A DNA stretch of 64,000 nucleotides, taken from the NCBI GenBank assembly GCA_022661535.1, contig JAKULF010000005.1, positions 5,738,493 through 5,802,492 of the forward strand. The letters are read 5' to 3'. This document shows positions 51,101 to 61,588 of this stretch, piece by piece. Every line of letters starts with the position of its first letter. The first letter of the stretch is position 1. This DNA comes from Eutypa lata. Its lineage: Eukaryota > Ascomycota > Sordariomycetes > Xylariales > Diatrypaceae. The notes under the pieces are model-generated. The model saw only the letters and a list, made by a program, of their open reading frames with translations. It did no database searches and had not been told where the DNA came from. The translations under genes and the position numbers were made by a program.

Positions 51101-53300
51101 TAAAAACGGGTTTATTTGTAAATTAATATAATAAATTTTTTTATTTCTTTTTTAAATAATAATAAAACGTATATATTTTTTCGTTATAATTTTTATAAAT
51201 AAACGTTAACTTTTAAAATAACGTTTAATTATCCGGCCGTTTTAATTTATTAAGATTATAATTTATTTAATACTTAATCGATCTTTTTTAATTTAATTTA
51301 TTTCTTTTGTTTTTAAATATATATAAAAAACCTTTTTTTACTTTTTTCGTTAAAAAAGTTTAAATATATAATTATTTTTGCTTTTTTTATTTAAATTTAA
51401 AATTTTAACTTTTTCGTTAAACGATTTAAATATAATTAACTTTTATAATTATTTAAAAAAACTTTTTAAAAATAACTTTTCATTTTAATAACTTTATTTT
51501 TAACGTAAATTATAAACGATAATAAAAATAAAACGTTAATTATTAATTTTCTTTTTAAAATCGATAATTAAACTTTATATCTTAAATAAATTCGTTTTTA
51601 TTACGTAACGAAAAAGCTTATTAATAATTCGTTATTTTATTTAATTCTTTTAAAAATATTTCGAAATATTTAATGAACGTAATTAAAACTAATATAACTT
51701 TTTTAAATAAAAGTTTATAAATCGATAAACTTTATATTTATAATAATATTTTATATATTATTATAATATATTCGTTATTTTATTTTAAAAGTATTATTTA
51801 TATAATTAATAATTTAATATATATATACATTAATTTTACTTTCTTTTAACTTTTTAATTTAATTAATTTTAATAATAAACTTAATTTTATTTCTTTATTT
51901 TATATCGTAAACTTATTAATAAAAAATCGCTTTATATACTTTAATAATTTCGAATTATAATATAACTTCGTAAAAATATATTAATTCGTAATTTATTATA
52001 TAAATTATTTATATTTAACTACATTTTTTACTTTTTATAAAATTAATTATTATTATTTTAACGATTTAAATTTCATTTATTATTATTTTTCTTTTATAAT
52101 ATTATTAATAATATTTATATTTTTTCGTTAAATATAAATTAAAAATTATTAATAAAACGGCGATTAATTAAAAAACTTACGATTTCGTAAAATTAATTTT
52201 ATAATTTGTTATTTTTATTATCGTTTTTATAATCACTTTTACTTAACGATTTAATAATATAACTTTATAATTCGTTTTTATCTTTTTTAATTATAAAAGG
52301 TTTTTTCTTTTTGTATAAACTTTTATTTTTATTAATTATTATATTAATAATTAAATATAAAATTAAAAACTTATGAAAATATAAATAATTATAAATTTAT
52401 AACGTAATTATTAAATAATAATGAAATAATTTCGACAAGTAAATATAATAAATTATTTTTAATTAACGATTTTAATTTATTAAAAATAACCTTTTATATA
52501 TACTTTAATGCTTATAAATCGTTATGTAATTATAAATTATTTAATTTCTTTAATTTAGTTTTTAAATTTATTTATTTTTTAAATTATTTTTATATTAAAA
52601 TATATTTAACTTTAACTTTATATAATAAAATTTAAATTTAAATTTAAATATATATATTATAATATATTAAACTTTATATAAAATATTATATACAAATATA
52701 AATTCTATATATAAATCATTTAATATAAATTTATAATAATTATTAAAAGTATATTTTATAATGTTATTTATATGAAATATATGAAATTAAATAAATTACT
52801 TTTTAAATTATTTTTAATCGTTATATATATAAAGCGATATTTTATATAATAATATATCAAATTACTTTTAATATATACTTTATTTTATTTTATAATTAAT
52901 ATAATATAATTTTATATATAAAGTATTTATATATAAAAATGATTTTTATTAAATTTAAAAATAAATAAATTATAAAATTATATAATTATAAAGTAGAAAT
53001 TTTATATTTTATTTTAAATATTTATATAAATATCTTTAAATTAAAAACTAAAAAATACTACGTAAATAATAAATTACAAATACTTTAATATTTATGTTTT
53101 AATATTTAATATTTAAAATATAAAATATATAATAAAGATTTTTTAAATGCATTATATATAAATTATATAAATTATATTATATAATATCTTTATACAAAAT
53201 AATCGTCTTGAATTTATTTATTTTTAATTTTTTATATAATATATTAAAAACGTTTATAAAATAAATAAATTTAAAAAATTAATCGAAAAAATTAATCTTT
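45111..53300. other. RIP-mutated AT-rich stretch, nothing readable
   Basis: This is the longest part of the block in which I recognise no repeat family, array or island. It must be of repetitive origin if RIP alone made it, but the partner copies were not found by eye. Confidence 0.4.
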
Positions 53301-53309
53301 TATTAAATA

Positions 53310-53610
53310 ATTTAAATAATAATAAAATTTATAAATTATAAATTTATAAATTTATAATATATATATATAATAAAACGTTATAATTTAAAAATAAATCGAA
53401 ATAATAATATAAAACTTAATTTTAAAATAATTTTTAATTAATTTTAATAAATTAATTACTTTATACGTATAATAATCTTTAAATTTAAATTTAAATAAAT
53501 TAAAAGTTTTTAAAAAATAAAATTAATTATATTAATTTTTATTATATAATAAAGAATATTTATTTAAAAAAAGATTTTTATAATTTTTATTAATAAATAA
53601 AATATATATA
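53310..53610 (-). repeat. Family E fragment (middle to right end)
   Basis: It carries AAATAATTTAAATAATAATAAAA, AAACGTTATAATTTAAAAAT, TTTATACGTATAATAATC and ATTATATTAATTTTTATTATATAATAAAG in the same order as copies 2 and 4. Confidence 0.6.
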
Positions 53611-53614
53611 ATAT

Positions 53615-54960
53615 TTTAAACGATAAACATAAATACTTTAAATATATAAAGATTTAAATTTTATATATAAAAAGTTATTATATAATTATTAATAACTTAA
53701 ATATTTATATAATTAAATATAATAACGAATATAATTATAATTATACTTTAATTCTTTATATAATAATAATTCCAAAAAGTTATTAAAAAACTTAATAATA
53801 ATTTAAAAACGTTTTAAGCTTTAAAAAGCTTAAAAACATTACGTTACGTTTCGTATCGTTATAAATAAATAATAATAAAAGTTTTTTAATTATAAATCGA
53901 TTAATTAAAAAGAAATAAAAATTATTCGATTAAAAATTAATATAATTATTAATAATTTTATTTATTTATATTATTTTTTTAATTAAATTATTTTATTATT
54001 AAATTTCGAAATATTCTATTTAAACGTAAAAAACGCGTTATATATAACGAGCAAATATTATATTACGTATAAAATTAAAAGTAATTTTAAATAAATCGTT
54101 ATTATTATTTAAAAGAATTTAAATATAAAGAAAATATTCGTTTAATAACTCGTTAAACCTTATATTATTAAACATTAAAAATCATTAAAATATATCGTCG
54201 TTATTATTTTAAAAAGAAATTAAATATTAAATATATTATTTTATTTTAATTAAAAAAATATATTTAAAAAATATAAATAATAATAAATCGAAATCGAAAA
54301 TTTACGATAAAATAAATAAAAAGAAATTTTAAAAAAGAATATAAAAAATAAGAAAAGAAATTAAAAAGAAAATCGTTAATAATAATTATTAAATAAAATA
54401 AATTTTATTATAATTAATAAATTAATAAAAATAATAAATATTAATAAATAAATTATTACTATCGTCGTTATTTAAATTATTATTAATATCTATTTTATAT
54501 ATCGAAATTAAATCGTTAAAATATATTATTAAAGTATAACATTTATAAAAAATAAAAAAAGTTAATTAAATAAATAAAAATAAAAAATTCCGAAAATATA
54601 TAAAAAAAGAATTTAAAATAAATAAAAATATTATTAATAAAATAAAAAACGACGTTAATAATTAAAAAAAGGTTAATATTAATATAAAAACGTTATTAAT
54701 ATATAAAAATATAAATATAAATACGGAATATATTAAAGCTTTAAAAAAATAAAATACATTTAATCCTTTAAACGATAAAAATAAATACTTTAAATATTTA
54801 AATATTTAAAATATATATATAAAAAAATTATTATATAATTATTAATAATTTAAAAATTTATATAATTAAGCATAATAACGAATATATTTATATTTATCGT
54901 AAATTAAATAATAATATATTATAATTATATTTCGATTTTTTATAATTTATTTATAAATAA
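53615..54960. mobile_element. Possible element with two direct end repeats
   Basis: Segments 53,620-53,760 and 54,755-54,930 are direct repeats (AAACGATAAACATAAATACTTT versus AAACGATAAAAATAAATACTTT; TTATATAATTATTAATAACTT versus TTATATAATTATTAATAATTT), about 1.1 kb apart. They could be LTRs of a short decayed retroelement. A third copy lies at 11,380-11,600. No coding remnant is readable between them. Confidence 0.45.
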
Positions 54961-55429
54961 AAGATTATATTTTTTTTTAAACGTAACGATTAAAAAAGAT
55001 TTTATTATATCGTATATTTTAAAGTTTATAAAATAATAAAAATAATTTTTTTTATATTACGTTTATATAATTATAATTATAATTCTTTTTTTTAAATAAA
55101 TATTTTATATAAAAACCAAATTAATTAATTAAAATTAAAATTATATTATAAAAATTTAAAATATAAAACTTTTCCTTTTTAAATATATAAAACTTTAAAT
55201 TTTAAAATAATAATAAATAAAAACGTATAAAAATATAATTATAAAAATAATTATTTATTAAAATTATATATTAATTAATTTTACTTATATTGATCGTAAT
55301 AATTACGTTTTATTATAATTATTATAATTAATTTATAAATTAATTTATAAATTTATTATAATAATAAATATTAAAAACTTAATTTAATTAATTTATTTTA
55401 AATTTATTTAAATAAATAAATAAATAATT

Positions 55430-56250
55430 TATTTTAATTTAAAGTTATTTTATATTAAATTTAAATTATTAAATTACGTTATTAAATATTATAAAAAAAG
55501 TTTTCTTTTTATAATTAAATTAAAACATATAATTTTAAAACACGTAATAAGGCATAACGTCTTTATATTAATAATTATTCTTTATTTTTAAACAATTAAT
55601 TAAAAAATTAATTTCTTTATATAATTTATCTTTATATTAAATTACGTTATTAATTATATAATCTTTATTTATTAAATTAAAAAATTAAATATATAATAAA
55701 TATATATTTATTAATATGATAAGTTTAAATTAAATGTATTTATTTTATAAATTATATATAATTTATAATTATAATTAATTTAATATATGCTTTTTTCGAT
55801 TTATATATTTATTTCTTTTTAATTTAATTTTGTAAATTTTTTAAACGTTTAAATATATAATTTATAAATTTAAATTATATTATATAAATTAAATTTTTAA
55901 TTTTTAATTTAATTTTTATTTAAATAATTTATATAATAAATTTTTTTTAAATATATAAATTTATAAGCTTAATAATAAAACGTTATAATTTAAAAATAAA
56001 TTATAATAATAATATAAAATATAATTATAAAATAATTTTCAATTAATTTTAATAACTTAATTATTTTATACGTATAATAATTTTTAAATTTAAACTTTAA
56101 TAAATAAAATGTTTTTGAAAAATTAAATTAATTAAATTAACTTTTATTATATAATAAAATATTTCGTTTAAAAAAATAATTCATATAACTTCTTTATAAG
56201 TAAGAAATTATATGGTTTTTTTCGAATATAATAATTTAAAAAAAAATTAT
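55430..56250 (-). repeat. Family E repeat, copy 4
   Basis: In order: TTATTTTATATTAAATTTAAATTATT at about 55,450, an interrupted AT segment, AAAACGTTATAATTTAAAAATAA at about 55,978, TTTTATACGTATAATAATTT, and right-end words at 56,160-56,230 (TTCGTTTAAAAAAATAATTC, CTTCTTTATAAG). The octamer array is all but lost. Confidence 0.6.
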
Positions 56251-59200
56251 ATATTTTTTATTTTTTAATTTCTTTAAAAATCTTTTTTTTAAAAATAATA
56301 AAAAGTTTATACATGTTTTATTTTTTTATTTTTTTAAAATAATAAAAAATAAAAATAATTAAATTTTAATTTTATAATAACTTATAATTTAATACATTAT
56401 ATCTTTATTATTTTAATTTTTAAAATAAATAACGTATTAATTTTAATATTATTTAAATAATTTTATTAAATATATTTATAATATATTAAATCGAAAATAT
56501 TATAAAAATAATTATTTTAAATAATTTATTAAAAATATTAATATAAAGTTTTATTTTAATATTAATCGTTTTAAAATCTTTTTATTAATAATAATATTAT
56601 ATTTAATTATTAAATTTTTATTATATATATAATCGTTAAATTTATATATTCATTAATAATTTTAATTATATATATATAAATTATATAAAAAAAGAATAAT
56701 TATTTATTTAAAAAAATAATTATTAATATAAAAACGTAATATTTTTATATATATTTTTAATGTTTAAAATTTAATTTAATTATAAAAAAGCTTTTTTATA
56801 ATATATTTTTTTAATATAAATTAAAACGATTCGTTTTATTTATTTATATATATAAATTATAATTATATTTTTTAAAAACCTTTTAAAAAAAATTAAAAAA
56901 TATATATTTATAATTTAAATTTAGTAAATAATTATATTAAAAACAATTTTAACGTTAATTATTTATTTCATTTTATATTAATAATATTTTATATTTTTTT
57001 AAATTTTAATATTTCTTTAAATTTATTTTTTAAATAATTAAATTCTTTAAAGAAATTTAATTTTTTTATAACTTTTTTAATTTTTTATATTTCGTTAAAC
57101 TTTATATTTATATATAATTTATTTATATTATAAATCTTCTCATTTTTCGTATTTTTAAATTAAATATATATATTATAAAAATAATAAACTTTAATTTTTT
57201 TTTTAATTTTAAATATTTTTAAAAATTAATTTTAATAATTAATTAATATTATATTCGTAAATATATTATAACCTTACGACGTTATTATAATATTCGTTTT
57301 AATTCTTTATATTAAAAACTATATTAAGAAATTATATATTAATATTAATTATTAATTAAAAAAATTAAAAAACGAAAAACTTATATTAATTTTCAATTTA
57401 TTATTTAAATTTTAAAAATATTAAAAAACAATTTTTTTAAGTTTATTTTAATTATCGTTAAAAATAAAAATAAAATATAAATAAAAATATAAATTAAATT
57501 TAAAATTATTATTATTATTATTTTATATTTAAACGTTACTTTTAAAAATTTAATTAATATTTATATTAATGATATATACGTTATATTTATTAATAAATTA
57601 AATAACTTTTTATTATTATTATTAATAACTTAAGTTTTAAATACGTTAAAATAAAAATACTTAATAATATTTAAATTAATATATATTTTATTAAAATTAA
57701 AAAAATTAAATCTTTCTTTTAAATATTATCGCACGATTTAATTTATTAAATATAAAATTAATAACATTTACTTTTTTAATTTAATTTCGTCGATTATAAA
57801 TATTTTAATATTTTATAAAATAAAATTTAAGTTAAGAAAAATTATATTAAAAAATAATTATTAATTTCGTTATATAATAAATTTTATTATAATAATAATT
57901 ATATAAAAATAATAATTAAACGAAATTTTAAAGTATAAATAACGAAAATTATAAAAATAAACTTTAAAATTTAATAAAAAATTATAAATTATTTATATAT
58001 ATTTTTAATATATAAACTTAAAATAATATTTATTTTATAAACGTTTATATTTTAATAATAAAACTTTTAAATTTTAATTTTAAAAAAATCGTTAATATAT
58101 AAAAATCTTTTACGAAATAAATATTATATTTTCGTAATAAAATAATTAAATAATATATTTTTAAATAAAAAAATTTATTTAAAAAAATTAATTATTAATA
58201 AAATAATTAATTAAGTTATATATATAATAAAAAACGTTTTAAAATATTTTCGTTTTTATATATATAAAAAACTTAATTATTTAATAATAAATTTAATATA
58301 AAATAAATTATTATATTTAAATAAAGCTTTTAAATATAAATATATATAATTAATTCGTTTTATTTCTTTTATAAATAAAAAATATTTTTATTTAATAAAA
58401 ATATTAAAACGTAAATTTTAAATTATTTAATATAATTAACGAAAAATCAAAAATATTACTTTATTTATTAAAGCTTAATTATTTATTTTAAATAATTAAA
58501 TAAATAATAATAATAAATTTATTAAAAATTTAAACATAAAAATAAAAATAAAAATAAAAATATAATTTTAATTTAATTTAATAAAGTATTAACTTTATAA
58601 AAAAACTTAATAAAAAATAATAATAATTTCTTTTTTAATTTTTTATATTTGCGTTTTATAATTTAAATTAAAACGACGTTATAATTATATTAAACGAAAA
58701 ATTAAAATTAAAAAATAAAATAAAATAAAGGTTTTTAAAATAAAAATACGAAAAATAATAATAAGTTCTTTAATAATTTTTAATTAAATAATTTTAACTT
58801 TAACATTAATATTAACGATTTAAATTTATTTATTTTTATTCTTTTTCGATAAACTTATTAAATAAAGAAAAAAACATAACGTAAAAAATTAAATTATATT
58901 TATAAAAAGAAATTATAATAATAAATTAATATTTAACTTTAAAGTAATTTAATTAATCTTTTTACGAATAAATAAAAAAACTTTTAAATTTTATCGTTTT
59001 TTTAAAATAAAACGTTATCGTTTAAAAAAATAAATTTTTTAAAAACTTAATAAAAATAATATTATATTTAAATAATAAACTTAATTAATAAAAATATTAA
59101 TTATATTTTATTTAAATTAATATTTAAAAAAAATTATAAAAATATAATATAATATTAAAAGCGATATATATAAATAAAGTTAATTTTATATTTATATAAA

Positions 59201-59574
59201 AAAATAAATTAAAATATAACGTTTTTTTTATAAAAAAATTATAAATTTTTATATATATTCGTAAAAACTTTATATTATAAATTATAACGTTATAAACTTT
59301 AAATAAAAATAAATAAAAATAAACTTTTTTAATTTTATTTTTTAATTTAAAAAAAAAGATTTATTTATTAATATTATATTATTATTGTTTTATATTAAAT
59401 ACTTTATAATTATAAATAACTTTAATAAAAGAAATTAAATTAAATTAATTATTAAAGTTTTTTTATTAAATATATATACTTTTAATTATTTAATAACGAA
59501 AATTTTCGATATATTTAAATTTATTTTAAAAAAATAAATAAACGAAAAGAAATTTTATATAAAATTTTCAAATC
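56251..59574. other. RIP-mutated AT-rich stretch, nothing readable
   Basis: No gene, array or repeat was recognised before the right island begins. Confidence 0.4.
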
Positions 59575-59659
59575 CAAAGGATCTTTTATTCTAAGTTATT
59601 CGAAAATTAATCGTAAAATTCGAAGTAAAATCAAGGTTGGCACGATTTGGGTAATTGAT

Positions 59660-59805
59660 AAGGAATACCCTTCGGCCATTGGTCGATTTAAGGCTGATAA
59701 GGGATTTAAATGGGCCAGAATTCAACTAGTGGCCCTTAGTTCCAGGCTAATTGGCGCTAGTTTTTTGATTGGTCCTAAAAAAGATTCAGCACTTTGATTG
59801 GGTGC
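59660..59805 (-). promoter_or_regulatory. Promoter-like segment with four CCAAT boxes, right island
   Basis: ATTGG (CCAAT on the minus strand) occurs at 59,678-59,682, 59,750-59,754, 59,768-59,772 and 59,797-59,801, matching the four boxes of the left copy. A run of about 20 bp between the first two boxes (around 59,715-59,735) differs from the left copy. Confidence 0.4.
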
Positions 59806-59829
59806 ATCCTTCAGGTTTTATGGGCCACC

Positions 59830-60250
59830 TAGCTTTGACCACCTACAACCTACAGCTTTTAGACCTACAGCTTTTAGACCTACAGACCTACAGCCTGTAG
59901 ACCTACAGCTGTAGGTGGCTGTAGCAGCTGTACGGTGGCAGCAGCTAGGTAGCTTGCAGACCTACCCTACAACCTACAGCCCTACAGCTTTTAGACCTAC
60001 AGCTGACCTACAGCTGTATATAAGTAGCTGCAGCAGCTGTAAGTGACTGTAGCAGCTGTAGGTCTAAAAGCTGTAGGTGGCAGCAGCTAGTTAGGTGGCT
60101 TACAGACCTACCCTGCAGCGTACAGACCTACAGCTGACCTACAGCTGTATATAAGTGGCTTACAGACCTATAGACCTACAGCCTACAGACCTACTAGCCA
60201 CTTACTAGCCACCTTTCGGACCTACAGACCTACAAATTACAGCCCTAAAG
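59830..60250 (-). repeat. Octamer/15-mer array GACCTACA, right island
   Basis: Units of GACCTACA and AGCTTTTAGACCTAC are mixed with CAGCTG-rich spacers. The palindrome ACCTACAGCTGTAGGT lies at 59,901-59,916. A longer sub-repeat, CTGACCTACAGCTGTATATA followed by AGTRGCT, occurs twice (about 60,003 and 60,134) but once in related form on the left (14,443-14,457). Confidence 0.88.
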
Positions 60251-60879
60251 CTTTGACCACTTAGGGATTTCTAAGGTGGTTCAGCTAGGTGGTGCAGCTT
60301 GAATTAGCTAGCTCGGCTATAGGTCGGCTAAACCTGCGTACGGGCGCAAAATTAAGTATATATATAAAGTTAAATAAAAGATTTATATGCAATGATTAAT
60401 ATAAAAAGCTTATAATATAATAATTAAATTTATAAAATCCGTAATACGTAATAATAAATTTATAAAACTTAAAGTTTAAATTTTTTAAAAAAAACAAAAA
60501 GATTTAAATTTTATAATTTAAATTTTTTAAATCTTTTAAATTTTTAAATTTTTATAATATATAATTTATTATAAAGTTTATAAGTAAAAGTAAATATTAT
60601 AATAATTCGAATAACTTTATTATTATTAATTATTTTTAACTTCGAATAAATTTTTCAATTAAATTCTTTAAATTTAACGTAATAAATTATAACTTATAAA
60701 GTAAAATTTTATTAATTTTAAAAATCGAAAAAAAATCTTTAAAGCTTATAAAAAGCCGTATTTTTTTACATCGTAACGATCGGTAAAATTTTATTTATAA
60801 TATTAACGAATATTATTAAATAAAAAAAAAGTAATTATATAAATAAAACTTTAATAAAATATATAAAATTAATTTTTAA

Positions 60880-61575
60880 TAATTAATATTTTTAAAATTA
60901 AATATAATATATTTTTTTAAAAAGTTAAATTAAATATAATTTAAAATATAAATTAATAATAAAAAAATAATATTAATTATTAATATTTTAAAAAATAATT
61001 TAATTTATTTATTAATATTTATATTAAATATAATCTTTTTAATAAAAATATTTATAATATAAACGAAAAAGAATTAATAAAAAAAATTAACGATAATATT
61101 AAAATTATTATATTTTAAAAGAAATTAATAAGTTTTTATTTATTAATTTAATAATTATAAATAAATATTTATTATTAAATATATTAATATAAATATATTA
61201 ATAAAATAATTAATAATAAAATAATTATTTAAATTAATTAATTAAAATTTTATTTTTAATTAATTAAAGCATTTCGATTATTATATAAATCTTTTAATTT
61301 TTTATAAATATAAAATATTAATTAATAATAATTATATAAGTTATATATTTTATAATTTTTATTAAATATTATATTAAAAATAAAATCGTTTTTTATTTTT
61401 TTTTATATATATTATAATCGATTTATATTAATATTTTTAATGATTTAATTAAAATATATAAATAAATTATTAATTATAAAGTTATATTTAAAATTAAAAT
61501 TATTAATAATAAATAATTTTTATTATATTATTAAAAAGTTTAAAAAGAATTAATTAATATATTTAATATTTTAAA
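60880..61575 (+). repeat. Repeat shared with 38.45-39.11 kb
   Basis: It is aligned by common words in the same order and orientation (see that entry). It ends near AAAAAAGTACGGTTTTTATT at about 61,574, just before family A begins. Confidence 0.6.
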
Positions 61576-61588
61576 AAAGTACGGTTTT

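Larger units (their letters stand above)
59575..60790 (-). repeat. Right copy of the large inverted repeat
   Basis: This is the reverse complement of 13,784-14,975. Normal composition runs from about 59,575 to 60,356, longer than in the left copy. The outer part (60,357-60,790) is mutated in both copies and still aligns well (ATTATTACGTATTACG and flanks). The inner end reads ATCCAAAGGATCTTTTATTC. The family E terminal motif lies at 60,754-60,780 (AAAGCCGTATTTTTTTACAT, CGTAACGAT). Confidence 0.8.

Noticed and set aside
13784..60790. Giant cargo transposon (Starship-like) bounded by the islands
   Set aside because: No tyrosine recombinase or cargo gene is visible between the islands, and the ends are long inverted repeats that are not characteristic of that class.
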